A stretch of DNA of 64,000 bases from Diploscapter coronatus (taxonomy: Eukaryota; Nematoda; Chromadorea; Rhabditida; Rhabditidae): assembly GCA_964036155.1 (NCBI GenBank), contig OZ038422.1:12485201-12549200 (forward strand), read 5' to 3'. Positions 29,819 to 42,300 of this stretch are shown piece after piece. Under the pieces are notes generated by a model that saw only the letters and a list, made by a program, of their open reading frames with translations, was not told the origin of the DNA and searched no databases. Each line of letters begins with the position of its first letter. Position 1 is the first letter of the stretch. Position numbers and translations under genes: made by a program.

Positions 29819-32800
29819 CTGAAACAGAATTAATATAAATCACGCGAAAATCAAAGAATAAATCGAGACGACGCGAGGTGAAATTCAAAATGCTCCAACG
29901 CGCACGAGGTTTACAACGGGAGGAGAGAATGCTGTAGAGCTTGATGAGGGCATGAATAAATACGGTAATTGAAGACGAAACCGAGGGGGATTGGCAAATG
30001 AGTTGGTGAGAATTTTCGAAGTGAATGAGGAAAATGAAGCGACGAAATTGATCCAAAGACAAATTTTGAGGAGAGCAAATGAAAAACAAGACGAGCGAAA
30101 AGATAAAGAGAAGAGGGGAAGAGATAGAGACAGATTGAAGAGGGAAGGGGAAGGAGAAGAAGCAGAAAGAGGACAACACAAGACGAGCAGCGTCACTGAT
30201 AGCAAAGAGAGGGAAGGGAAGAGAGAAGACTCTGACTGAACGACCAGCAGTCAGCAGCCTCAGCCAATAGCTCTATTGATCGAATCCCCCTTCATCCCTT
30301 TCCCTCGCAGATGAAGAGAGGGAGAGAGGGAGATTGACACAAACAGTCAGTCACCAGCTGCAGATGCAAAATGCATGATGTGATTCATTAGGAAGAAGGG
30401 ACACTGTCAAGACTGAAGGCTGCTTGAAGACTTCAAGCAAATTCATTCCATTTCTCGCATTGCATTCTTTTTGAAGGAGGTTGGAGAGAGGGAGAGAGAC
30501 AGAAAGAAGCAGAGAAAGAACAGGACGAATTCAATCGATAGACAATCCATCCTTTCCATTCCCATTCCATTCCACAGAGGAAGGGAAGAGGCGCGCACCG
30601 TTTTTTCTCTCAGCCTACCTCTCTGTCTGTATGTCTCTGCATCTTTCTGCCCTCTCCGATTCTCTTCAATTCATTCTCATTCAGATTCTCATTCTCTCAT
30701 TCATATGCCCCTAGGGGACTGACGCCTCTCCTTCACTTCTTCGCTTTTCCATATAAAACCAGAAGTGAAGCCTGTTGAAACACAACATGTATGTATGAAT
30801 GGATGAATTGAAGGATCGAGGGATGAAATGGAACGGAAATGACTGACTGCTTGCTGCAGGCACACGCACTTTGCCATTTGAATAGATGAAGCGCAGAGAC
30901 AGGCAGCGGCACAAGGCAAAGACGGATTTGATCTGGAAGAAGAGAATTAATGCGAGTGTGGCAGAGTGATAACTATCACTTTTTTGCGGCTTATCAACAA
31001 TTTAGAAATAAATTCCCGCTTTTTCCTTCTAATGCGCTGCTGCACAAAAAATGCTCACAGAATTTCGTGCAAAGAATATATATATGAGAGAGGAAAGGAG
31101 ACAAGACGATAATGAAATTACGAGATGAATGAAATGAAAGGCCTTCCATCGAATCCACCACAATGATGCCATTTCCATAATTATTTTCCATAAACTGTCT
31201 AGGTTTGTGCAGCAAAACAGATGGGAAAAGATGGGAAGGATGAAAATGGACATTGCAGTATACGTTTTTGCGTGCATAGACCGGTCAAAGTCAAGGGAGA
31301 GATGAAGAAAGAGAATGACTGCATGATTGTATGGCTATGTGGTTGTGCAGCATGACCAGTGGTCTGTCATGTAGTAGCCATGCAGTGAGGCAATGCAGCC
31401 AGATGGAACGAACATTCAAACGAGCCAGTAGCCAACAGCCAGTCAAGGCTAAACTCGTTGCTGAAAATGGAATTGGAAAGAAGAAAAGTTGGGAATGGGA
31501 TTGGAATGGAAAGACAGACAGACAGACACAGGTACAGATTGGGATGGGAAGGAGATGAGAATGTAAGTGGGAACGTGAACAAAGAGATGAGATATTTATG
31601 TGAAAATCTCTCGTTCGAATGCGAGATAATCGCTCATGCTTCTGATGTCCTTGCTCACTCGTTCTCGCCTATGCTTCTTCAGTCTTCACAGCATTTTCCC
31701 TATGTTTAGCTTCTTCCTAAAGCGATTAGAAATGACTTTGTAGAGGGAGAGAGAGAGAGAGAGAGAAGCAGCAGAGTGAAGAAGAGAAGGAGAGGGTGGC
31801 CGATGGGTGTCGCACAGCCTCATTGTTAACCACATTAAATTTTGACGGCCCTAGTGGCTACTGCTTCAAATCTGATAACATCTTAGCGCACTCCCCTGCC
31901 CAGTACCATAGCCTGACAAATCTAATTTTAGCCTGTTCTCGGAAATCAACGAATCACAAGGAGGAGATTGCCATCTGCCAAACGCGAAAACTGATTGCAG
32001 AGATGTTATCTGCGAGTGGCAAAGAACATGCAGCAGTCCTTAAACATACTAAATCGATACCAGGGACAGGTGTCTGTCTTGTCTGCCTGTATGAATGAAT
32101 GAATGAATGAATGAAAATAAATATTGAAACAAACTGCTCGAGAATTGTGAATGCTACTTTCATTCACTCGCATTGCTCCATACAGGCAGATGAACTTTAC
32201 TTTTCCTTTCTGAAATTGTTTACTCAACCACAAACAGCAGCAGAGCGACTTTCGCTTCTCGTAGAATTACTCGAGAGGAGAGGAGGAAGGATAGAAATTG
32301 CTGAAAATTATGCGCTCGTATGAAATGGTAAATGCATCAATCGTCGGCAGAGCTGAATTTCCAAAGACGAACTAAAAATGAATGCAAAATTCAATAGTAG
32401 AGGAATGGAAAAGGTAGAAGCAGAGCAGGGCAAAGGAGACGGAAAAATGAAGTATGAGGAGAATGTGTGCGGGGTTTGAAGCATAAGATTTCGAAGGCCA
32501 GTCACCAGTAGCCAACAGCTTTACAAGGAGAAAGCCAGAGCCGACTTCTCGCTTCTACATCTCCCGAGGGAAGGTCAATTCAGGCGTAGATCAAATGTCT
32601 TCCATTCCTTCTCCCCTTTCTCCTCCATTCCTCCTCTCATTCCCCTTCCTTCATCCATTCCCTGCACAGCTTTATTTGCTCTCTTGAATCCGAATCCTCA
32701 TCACATCTACACAACATGCTAGCCCGTCCCCCGACCAGAGCAGGCATATGTCCGGAGCCGAGTCCCAGACATGCGAATACTAAAACTGTCTGCTTCTCAC

Positions 32801-33969
32801 ACTCGCATGCTGCTGTCATAGAAAACAAATAATCAATAGCCAATGCGCGTGCGGATTTATGAGATGACATTCGAGATTGGGGGAACTTGTGACGAAGAAT
32901 GTGACGACATCGAGATTTGCCACAAACATATTGTGGGACTGGCAGAGTGATATGCGTGGGCCGTGGGCTGATTGAGCTCATGTGGGAGACGACAAATGAA
33001 AAAGTATATGATTTCAGAAGGAGAAGTGAGAATGAGCTCAATTTTGGAAGGGGAAAAACGGAGAAGAATAATTCAAAAATCCACTGCAGAAGGCATAAGT
33101 TTGAAGAAGCGAAGAAAGTTTCGCCCTAACATATTTCCTTCTCAAATTTTGAGCTTCAAAACTCTCGCGGGAATTGCCACATTCCTCTGACTAAACTCAA
33201 AATTCGCGAGCCCTTCCCAAATCAGGAAAAGCTGCAATTTTTCTGCCATTCAATGAAAATTGATGAGCTCTGTATGGGAGCTGTGAAAATCAATGTTTTG
33301 TGAAAAATGAAGAAAAGAAGACTAACCTCGCAATCAGTCAGTCAGTCGGAGTGTCGTGTCTCCCATCTTGCCTGTGCCTGTGTCTTGTGTCAGCGACCCG
33401 TCAAATGTCTCTGCTTCCCCACTTTGTCTCAGATATCCTTTCGCCTCTTCTTTTCGCTTTCCCCGAGACCTCAGAAATGTCCAGCACTTGAGCTGCTTGC
33501 TGCCTGCCTCTCTGCTTGTTGATTGTCTCTGTTCCCGAATCACTTCATTTATTCAAATCGATAGAAGACCTCTGCGACTCTGCTTCTATGAACGACAATC
33601 TAACAATGATAAATTGCACACCTCAATGCTTCAGGGGGAACTACACTTCTCTCGTGATTTTTGATAACTTAGTTGGCAGATTCGATTTGATTCGAATGCC
33701 TCGGCACGTGAACAAATGGCCTCTTGAACTAGTCTATTTGCAAGAGAAGCCCTCTGCCTCAAGCCTGAAGAATAGCAGTTTATCAACTCTGCCAAACTGC
33801 ATGATCAGAGATTGCACAACTCAAAGGGGGATAATTGATAGAATGATAGAGATAGGCTGAAGTCTGATCATGAATTTTTTTTTTTTTGAAAAAATCAGTC
33901 AACAAATTGTGTGAATCACAAGTTTATTCGACTATTCATCTATAAGTCTACATAATTCGGAAGTCGTCA
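29819..33969. other. Gene-poor interval upstream of PKN
   Basis: About 4.1 kb with no supported gene. It holds purine- or pyrimidine-rich tracts (for example 30471-30520), a (GA)n run at 31744-31767, ATTC/AATG short repeats near 32095, and many open frames that owe their length to CT-rich composition. It probably contains the promoter and 5' UTR of the kinase gene. No tRNA, rRNA or mobile element was recognised. Confidence 0.5.
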
Positions 33970-36900
33970 TTAGAACTGTTCAGACAATGGGATCTCATCA
34001 ATTGCCCAGTCATTGCCTCCATTCAAATGCAGTTCGAAATCATGCAGAGCCAACAGCGAATGCCTGTGTCCAGTCGAGATGTACACAATGTTGGCCTACA
34101 GATAGTTGCTAGAGAATTGGAATAACTTGTTAGTAGCGTACCTCTTTGATGAGATTATAGACCTGCAATTCGACCTGCTCTGACAGACTGCTTGTGGCTT
34201 CGTCGAGAATGGCAATGGCAGGCCGTCTGTGCAGAAGTCGAGCGATGGAGAGACGCTGCTGCTCTCCAGGCGAGAGGGTGTCCTGCCACTCGAACGAAGG
34301 CTGCTCGTCCAAGCCTCCAGACAGGGCAATCAGATGCTGCAGCCCGAGGGAGAAGAGAATCTTCTCGAATCGCAAACTGTCTGCAATATACGTTCAACAG
34401 GCTTCCCAAATTTTACTTTTTTTCAGGAAACGAGACAGGTAAATATTGGGGAAGCCTGATGTTCAGAAAGAAGAGAAATCTTCTGCCTACCCAACAATGC
34501 ATTCGGGCCATCATCGACAATTTGTGGATAGGAAATTTGCTGCCGAAGGGTTAGTCTTCCAACGGGGAGATATGGCTTCTGAGGCAGAAACATGACATTG
34601 TCTGATGAAAGCTGTATTCTGCCTGTACGATGAATTAATGAGTTATATTCCATTCCTGTAATTCCTACCAAATTTGGGCCGCCAAAGATGTCTGATGACA
34701 CGAAGTAGCGAAGTCTTCCCAACCCCAGAGCCGCCCGTTATGAGCAGAGTCTTGGATGCAGGCAATTTGAACGACAAGTCTGAATTTACGTGAAGACACT
34801 GAGAATTCAAGAAACTGACCTGTAATCAGAGATTTTTCACTTCCACTAGGAGCGGCCATTGTGAGAATTTCGCTTATCAGCGTTGAAGCTGCCTCTTCTT
34901 CTCCTGCTAAATTCCAAGACAAATTCTTCAGCTCTGTCTCTTCTGTCTCTCTGCTAACAGTGATCAAATGAGATATTCTGCAAAAATGGATAATCTTTAT
35001 CTATTGCAGTAAAAAACCTCTGTGAGTAAGCAGCCATTTCGCCCAAATTCAGGAAGAGATCTGTCAGACGCGAAAAACTATTGATCAGGTAGATGAAATA
35101 GAAGGCATTCTTCAAAATTTTCTGTCGAATGTCATGAATTTCATAGAACTGACATTACTGATCTGCTCAGCTAACTCTCCAGGACTGAGACCTTGGTACC
35201 AGTTGAAAATGAAGATGGGGAAGATCTGAATGAGGTAGCTGAATATGCCTCCATAATAGTCCACAAAGTACTGCAGGACTGAAGAACAATATACAATGTT
35301 AATTCGATTGAATTGAATGACGCTCACATTTTGCAGGAAATTCCCACAAATTCAGTTTCAACTGTCTCCTCAGCAATACCATAAAAGACCTATCGCAGGC
35401 ATATTTCTCTGTGGCAGAAGCATCGTAGAAGGCTATTTCTTCTGCAGAATTTCTCACACTCACATGTTTGAATCTAGACTTGATCATAACAACTTTGATG
35501 GTATTCAAACTGACCTGAAGTCTCCCTCTGCCTTCTCGACTCGCGCTGCCCATTTTGTAATTGGCGAATTGAGAATTCGATTGGCTACAAATCCAATTGC
35601 AAAATATGTGTAAATCATAGCCACACCAATCCAGCCAGCTCTAGAAAAGCAAGTCGAATATTGTAAAATAATTATTCGGATACTTCTTCCAAGTGACAAC
35701 AGAGTAGTAGCAAATGACACCGGGAGAAATGAGCAGATACGGCAGAACCTGCTTGGCCAGAATGTTGCACATTCGCTCGCAGTCTTGAGTGATTCGTTGA
35801 TCGCTTAAATTCACTTCACTTTTAGAGAATGGAATAACGTGGGCTCACGGATTGTCAATTCCCTCGTTGTCGATTGCATTCAGCTTGTAGAAGACTCGCT
35901 TGGAGAAGTAGAGATTGTGCAGAGACAAAACGAGATTCCTTCGCATCGCGATGTACAGCAGCCATGAGAAGAGCGACACGATCGCAAGTAGCTGTAAGAA
36001 AAGGTAATTCATTTGAATATTTTGTATAGCATAATATATCATGTTTTCCGTTCATCGTTTGACAAAGTTCACAAAATGCATGAGATTTCTAATGCGAGAT
36101 TGGTGAAGGCTATGCAAATTCTATATCTAAAATGTAGCAAGATCTACTTATGGGGGGCAATTTGACATCAAACAGGCCTTATCAAAACCTTGTCCTCTCC
36201 CTCTCCTTAGTCTTATCCTATGCCCTACATATAGAATTTTGGGTTTTTGTAATCGGTGGCCTTTGCTAGTAGCAAAATTTAGGTAATCATGAATTTTATT
36301 CTTTAGGATTTAGCTATAATAAAAATGAATAGTGTGGATACCAGGGCTGTTAGAAATTTCGACTTCAACTCCAAGGGATTTTTGACCTCAGAATTTCGAT
36401 TCCAGGTCTTAGAAAAGATCAACTCTGATTCCGAGTTTTTTTTTTTAAAACCAGAACCCCGAACAGCCCTGATGAATATCGTATCAGTATGATTAGCTTG
36501 CGTATAAGGTTTTCTAGCTATTGACTTCTCTCTCTCTCTCTCTTATATCTTTTCAAACCTTATAAAATTGCTTATAAAGGAAGCGAATCATTTAAATTTC
36601 TTTGAAAAAACAAACCAATGTCTGCCCAAGATAGATGAGCGATGCCTTGTAGTAGACAGTCCAGAAGGCGCTCTCGTTGCGACCCAACAGCACATTGTAG
36701 AATTGGCCCACAATTGTTCCACTATGGTATGCGGCGACTTCATCTGAAATACGAGACTATGAGAAGTATTGGACTGAAGACTGAATAGGAATGAATGAAG
36801 AAGGGAACTAACTTGCAGCTGCAGAAATCATAGTGAGGAAAGTGAAGATTGTAGCAGAGGCAGAATAGAGGTCAAAACTTCCATAAATGAGGGGAAAGAT

Positions 36901-36984
36901 CGTGAACAGACTCGTCACGAAGTGGAAGCCGAAGAAGAAGTCCTTCTCCTTGCCTTGACGCTTCTTCTGCTTCTCTCGAACCAT
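33970..36984 (-). CDS. ABCD4-like half ABC transporter
   Basis: Thirteen exons total 1818 nt (605 aa), against 606 aa for human ABCD4, to which it aligns along its length. An N-terminal FGFHFVTSLFTIFP segment leads into the membrane domain, with the ABCD signatures NPDQRITQDCERMC and NSAEEIAFYDASATE. The nucleotide-binding domain has Walker A GGSGVGKT at about 419-426, signature LSPGEQQ at about 520, Walker B AIAILDEATS at about 539-548, and an H-loop STGHRHSL. Human ABCD4 works in lysosomal export of cobalamin with LMBRD1, while other ABCD members act in peroxisomes; C. elegans homologues are named pmp. The substrate here is inferred from family. The start was set at the ATG whose downstream length matches the family, although the frame continues upstream to a splice acceptor. 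Confidence 0.92.
36115..36241. mobile_element. MITE, AGGATAGG family, ABCD4 intron
   Basis: Inverted ends CAAATTCTATAT and ATATAGAATTTTG enclose the family core (TTATCAAAACC...CTTATCCTATGCCCTAC). The preceding TGCGAGAttgGTGAAGGCT also occurs near the copy at 60180, so the family may be longer than the visible palindrome. Confidence 0.5.
36342..36471. mobile_element. 130-bp hAT-type MITE, ABCD4 intron
   Basis: Ends CAGGGCTGTTAGAA and the near-complement GAACAGCCCTG. Flanking 8-mers GTGGATAC and ATGAATAT match at 5 of 8 positions, so the target duplication is decayed. It is larger than its relatives and has a T-rich interior. Confidence 0.65.
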
Positions 36985-37510
36985 TTCTTCTTCTGTCTCT
37001 GCAATCAAAATTACAAGTCTAATAACAAACAGACTTGACCGATGATTCTAAATCTAAGAATCGAGTAAAACAACATGCCGAAAAGTTAGAAGAGGAATGG
37101 GTAAAATTCTTGAGAAATTTAAACTCAAAGATAAACCACTTTGAATAGGAATGGTTAAAAAGTCAAGGTGCCAGTGGACTGTTCACTCGACCGATCTGAC
37201 TCTATAATCAGCAAATCAGAGAATCGGTGTCAAAGTGTCAATGCAGACAGATAAGCTGGGTGAAGGGAATTTGACTCGGAATTTCACGAGATAAGTTGTC
37301 TAATCTCAGCAGAAATGCATGCAAAATGCATAGAACAGTCAATGAGCGATCAAAGGAAAAATTGTAAAAAAAAATCTATCAGCAAGTCGAGGGAACATTT
37401 ACATTTATTGAAAGGAGTTGAAACAATAATATTGCGTCTTCTCGATCGATCAGATAAGAAATAGAATTCGCAGTGTCAATAAGTAAACGCATTAGGTTCT
37501 GCAGAGGAAA

Positions 37511-38260
37511 TCAATACATTCTTGACAGGTATCGAGGAAAATCGCCATTGACAGGAGTTGAATTGTCTGCTGCAGGCTGGGAGTAGCCCGAGTCGTTCAG
37601 GACTCGGAGAATTCGCAAATGCCAATCTGGGTGATAGCCGTTAGAAATCCAGGGATATTGGCTGGCTGAGAGGGGGTTGTCAAGGGAATTGAACGAATCG
37701 TTAGCCTGATAGCCAGTAACGGGCGCTTGATGGTCGACAAAACTTTGAGCAACTCCTAGAATTTTTTTTGTACAAACCTCCAAGATAGAAAGAACTAACC
37801 CCTGTTGTGATAATCAACTTCACTAGTGTCTTCAACCCACTCCCTCGTCCTGGATTGAGACCTTCTTCTCTGTCGGTTCTCCTCCGCCTCTGCAGTCTGT
37901 CTGCTTCTGCTTCCCGATTTCGATCTATTTCTCCCCGTCATTCTTCGTTCCTTCGACCTGCCTCTGTCCCTTTCAGCCCTAACTTCCTGCTGCTTCCTTG
38001 TGACTGTTCTTCTCTGATTCTTCCTGTAGTTTTCCCGTCTGTTTATTTCCTGTTCAGGTTCTTCAGGAGCATAATCGTATTGCAGAGGACTAAATGAACT
38101 ATCATCCAAAACGATGAATTGGAGAATGAGCAAATTACTTGTCGAGAGGAGGCAGTCGGTTGACTGTGAAGCCGGTAGAAGCCATTGGGAGCATGCCCTG
38201 AAATTGATTTCATAATCGAATCAATCAATAGAAATGAAGAATTACATTTGGATAGTCCAT
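37511..38260 (-). CDS. Arg/Ser-rich protein of unknown function
   Basis: Four exons (38260-38246, 38197-38139, 38089-37800, 37755-37511) give about 202 aa in phase. The N-terminus is MDYPNGMLPMASTGF. The central third is a charged run of Arg, Glu, Lys, Ser and Gln (for example RRSQSRTREW) resembling an RS-type or coiled low-complexity region. The C-terminus is Pro/Tyr/Asn-rich and ends RYLSRMY. No signal peptide or membrane segment. I recognise no family. It lies between the ABCD4-like gene (527 bp) and the glycosyltransferase-like gene (224 bp) on the same strand. The basic RS-like stretch suggests nucleic-acid or cytoskeletal contact, but that is speculation. Confidence 0.65.
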
Positions 38261-38483
38261 TTTGAAATGAAAGTGGAACAAAAGATGTTAATGACGAGTC
38301 TGAATAATTATTTTCAAGAATAAACAGGGCCATTCTGCCTGCAACTGCTTGATAAGCACAGGCTGATTATTGTTGTGATAAGAATTGAAGGCCTGACAAA
38401 GGGTGCTGCGTCACAAGGCAATGATTCATCGAGAAACTAAATGTGGAAAATTTTACTCAATCTGCTTGCTCTTCTCTTTCTTA

Positions 38484-40490
38484 TCACAAACGAGGGAAGT
38501 GAGTGAGCATTGATAGTTTCGAAAATGCTGCAAGCTTTTCATTCGAACTTACGAAACGCCTTCTGTTTGGGCGTGGAGATGGAGTTGTTTGTGGAGGGAA
38601 GACAGCAATTCTCGCATACTCCTTATGAATTTGTTCGAACCTAAACACTCCTCTAAAATGCCAATTCTCCTTATTCCTTCCTGCAGACCATTCGACATCC
38701 GACTTGTCGAACATCTTCTTAAGCAAGGGCAGAGTTCTCTTCCAATTGTTTGGCTCTCCCAGTGGATGGAGAATGTGCGCATCGTGGAATTTGGACAAAT
38801 CAACATCTGCAACTCAATGTTAGATGAATGGAAAATGCTGCAGTTTACTCGAGAAGTCATTCTTCCACCATGCGCGATCAAGTCGTTTCGTATGACCAAA
38901 CCATTGATATCTCCCCAAATATTTTTCATTTCTGGAATCGATATATGAAAGAATTTGGTGTCCATTTTGACATACCCATCCCGCTTGATCCAGTCATCTA
39001 TCCTCTCAGAAATGATCATCTGATCAGCATACCAGCTCTTAGAGATTTTCGGCTTGCCTGTTCCATTCCGGATAAATTCCACATCATCGAATTCCTCATA
39101 GAGCCTTCGCGCCAGCACATCTCCATTTGTCAGCCAATTCCTTGAAACACCTGTGGAAGAATGATTTCTGTCAGCTCAAGCAGACTCACCAATAATTTCT
39201 CTCCAAAGCTTTGCCTTCATGCAGATTGTAGACATTGGAAGATTCGGTACCCTGAATTATTTGCCTGTTACAGGGGGAAAATACGCTTACATTTTCTTGG
39301 GCGTTTTCGGCTTGTTTATCTTCCCACAGCAGCCAATTCCATAAGTGAGAATCTTTTGATTGTCGTGAGGAAGATGTTCTTCTAAAGGACAAGGACGAGA
39401 CAGTTACAATATTATTAGACAAAAATTGGAAGAGGGGTTCACCAATGTGCAGAATCCAAAAGTCGCTGTCACTCGTTAGTAGAAGATCTTCATCATCCAA
39501 TTTGATTTCTGGAGAAGCAGTAATGTACAAACGACATGTCTAGGACTTTCGATTATATTAAAAAGAACCAGACACTAAAAACCTGTGTGATTGTATGCTT
39601 TGGGGACAATGAAGTATTTAAAAAGATGTATTGAACCTGAATTTTCATTCATCTTCTTCTTATTCTGGTGAAGAAATGACTCTTAAAATATGTCAGAGGG
39701 GTAAAGGCGATTGTAAAATATCCGAGTTCGAATATGTCAGATTTTTGGAACAGATCAGTTTCATGAGGTCTATCGTCGGTCTAGATTGGGTCTTTTTATG
39801 TTTTCGCAGTCTGAGCATGATTCGCTTCCTATTTTGAGATCTCACACTACCACTCTTTATGCCATGCCTCGTTTCGCAAAGAGGCAGAGTTTACACTCTC
39901 TAGCTAGAGGTATAAAACCGAAAAAAAAAATCATTTTGATTCATTAGATACAAAGAGAGTTGTAAAGGGTGCTTCGAACTTATGGACCAGCCCAATAGGA
40001 GTCAATGAAATTTGCTGACTGACCCCTTCCTCTGCAATGATCGTCTCGAAGATGAATCGAGTTGCCTCGTCGCGCATGAAGTTCTCTCGAGGCTCTGCAA
40101 AGCACAGAATCGAATTGACATTGTTGCGTTTCCAATTCTGAATGGAATGTCATGAATATATTTAAAATTTCTCCCATTCATAATGTACTCGAATAGTGAC
40201 AATCAAAGGGAAGAGGTAGATGTGATTCGTGTCAGCTCCCATCACGACATAGGCTCTGGGAGGCTGAATTTCTCTGGAATAACTGAATGAATTGTCAATC
40301 AACTTACCGTATAGACTTTGTAATCTATCGAGGAAAAAAATTCGATGGAAGATGGAGATTTGTTATAGATGTAGTTTCTGAATGACGGTTTGGAAGACAC
40401 GGAAAGATGAAGCATAACTTACATTGTTAGGAGAGTTACTGTTGAAATTGAAAGAATGAAGGCGAAAGCGTTACTTCCAAGGAAATTCAT
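38484..40490 (-). CDS. Glycosyltransferase-like type II membrane protein
   Basis: Ten exons (40490-40423, 40377-40308, 40263-40189, 40137-39952, 39636-39583, 39539-39443, 39381-39291, 39251-39190, 39150-38869, 38806-38484) give 435 aa in phase. An N-terminal hydrophobic stretch (FAFILSISTVTLLTI) looks like a signal anchor. The lumenal part has a nucleotide-sugar transferase layout: YVVMGADTNHIYLFPLIVTI, then DEDLLLTSDSDFWIL with an acidic DSD triplet, then ADQMIISERIDDWI and a late DAHILHPLGEPNNW. The family is not one I can name; the metal-binding role of the DSD triplet is inferred. The splice before the last exon is ambiguous: donors at GTGGAA and GTAAAC both occur, and I used the first because it keeps the DVDLSKFHDAHIL frame. 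The start is 58 bp from the stop of the 115-aa gene upstream. Confidence 0.7.
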
Positions 40491-40548
40491 GATGTGAAAT
40501 TCCTGCCCAAGGTTTTCACAGAGAGGGGAAGGGGGCGCTTAGAATGTA

Positions 40549-41006
40549 CTAATGTACAAGTGCATGATAAGAATTGTCTTGCCTTGCCTTTCTTCTAGCA
40601 GTCCAAAAATCTATAATCAGATTTGAAGAGTAATGGGGCTGCCTGCTCGATCGCTGCAGCTCCAGGCACATTAAAGTAGAACTATGCTGATAAGTTGTTC
40701 TGTTTAAAGCCTGAGATGCGTCTAAAAATATTTTAAAGCGCTTTTCAACGGGAAGAAACAAACGCGACAACACAATAAATAAGGCTTACGGTATGAAATA
40801 TTCACAAGTCTGTTTCTCTGCTTTATCTTACCTACAAATGAGGGGACAGCTTCTAAGCTTCTCACATTAGTATGCAATTCTGTGAATGGCCTGTATTGAA
40901 TATGTGAACAGCCATAGAAACGAAGAAGGAAACCAGGAACATAAGTGGTTTGTCTAAAATCTATAGCATTTCGGAAATCACATTGCGGATGTTCATAATC
41001 AGTCAT
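40549..41006 (-). CDS. Unknown 115-aa protein
   Basis: Two exons (41006-40832 and 40721-40549) join in phase through GTAAGAT and a TTTTTAG acceptor, giving 115 aa. It starts MTDYEHPQCDFRNAIDF and contains TTYVPGFLLRFYG and IIDFWTARRKARQ. It has no signal peptide or membrane segment and a basic C-terminus. I recognise no domain. The 58-bp gap to the next gene and the lack of an AATAAA in it fit a polycistronic pair, with this gene first and the glycosyltransferase-like gene second. Being short, it could be a partial model. Confidence 0.55.
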
Positions 41007-41162
41007 ATCTTTTATTTATTGCCTTGCAACAATGAAAATTCGAGATTCACTTGACAGGATTTCATGGAAGATAGTACAAGTATTCGATAATGCATTGAGA
41101 GGAAATTCGTAAGAGATTTTGCCATGATATCTAATCAGTTATCTACAAGAAGACTAGAGAAG

Positions 41163-42300
41163 TTAGTTGACACCGAAGATCTTCTGGCATCCAGCGGCCA
41201 CTCGCTGGGCTCGTTCCTTCGTGGCTGCGTCGGTGAGTCCTCCAATGAATTCCTCCACCTGCATTTCATCTTTGCACAATAGCTTGCTCTAACTGACAAA
41301 CCTTCTTCTTCATCTCGTCATTCGAAGCGCCGCTCTCCTTCAGCTTCTTCAACTCATTAGCCTTCTCCTCTCCAACAAAGTGCTTAATGTAAGCACGGCA
41401 GGCCCCCTTAAGCTGCTCGACAGCCTGAGTGCGCTTATCGCCCTCGGTCTTTTCGAATGCCTCCATAACCTGTATTCAATCAATCAATCAATCAATAAAC
41501 GCAGTCATAAATAATTCCCCTGTACCTTGGTGTAGGCCTCCTTCTTGTTGTCCTTCAAGCCCTTGATCTCAGCCACCTGTTCGGGAGTCATCCACTGCAG
41601 GTACTTTTCAGCCAAGTCATCCACACTCACTCCATCACGTCTAACGCGATGAGCAATGTGCTGCAAACTCTTTCACTGTATTGTCTACAGCAGCCTCGAT
41701 GACTCACCCTCTTGGTGTGCTTGTGTCCTGCCTCTTCGTAGATCTTCATGCAGACTCCCTGCACTTTCTCAGCAACAGGCTTGACGTTGTCGGCCAATTT
41801 GGCGATAGTCTCAGTCACTTTGGCCTTGGCTTCGTCCTTCTTGCCTCCCTGGTAGAGCTCCTTGATCGCATCAGAATCGGCCTTGTCAAACACTCCATCG
41901 AAGTATTTCTGCAATTTTTATTAAATTTCCCTGCAGAATCAATCAGTTGGATACTCTGCATTCTCCCTTGAGTTCATCCACGAGAGTCTTCTGCTTGTCA
42001 GCAGGCAGAGCAGCGAAGAACCCATGGACTTCCTTGAGCATGGCCTCTGCGTCAGATCCACTTGCCTGTAATGTCACTCTTTTATCCTACGATCAGTCAG
42101 ACAGACCTTCATGTCAGTAATCTTCTTCTGCTGCTCCTCAGTCATCCAGGCCTTGAAAGCCTTCATCGGGTCCTCTGCATCTCTTCTCATTCGAATGGAA
42201 GAGCTCATAACCTACAGTAAAAGTTATGTGAATGGGCGATCTAATTCACTGCAAAACTTACATAGGCAAACAGGCCAACAAAGAGAATGGCGACCTTCAT
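41163..42300 (-). CDS. npa-1: Two-unit nematode polyprotein allergen (NPA/ABA-1 type)
   Basis: Seven exons (42300-42262, 42211-42107, 42065-41955, 41908-41708, 41660-41526, 41469-41302, 41258-41163) give 284 aa. After a signal peptide (MKVAILFVGLFAY) come two NPA units: residues 24-156 and 161-284. Each has the WMT-EQ helix start and a LKG-C...C pair. The second unit holds HFVGEEKANELKKLKESGAS, nearly the ABA-1 consensus. Tetrabasic-like processing sites RMRR (20-23) and RVRR (157-160) precede each unit. NPA units are helical carriers of fatty acids and retinol, released by cleavage of a long tandem precursor. Known precursors usually have many more units, so a two-unit form is short. Symbol given by analogy to C. 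elegans. Confidence 0.93.

Noticed and set aside
31840..32040. Weak inverted similarity around ATAACATCT
   Set aside because: Only short matching blocks; not enough to call a MITE.
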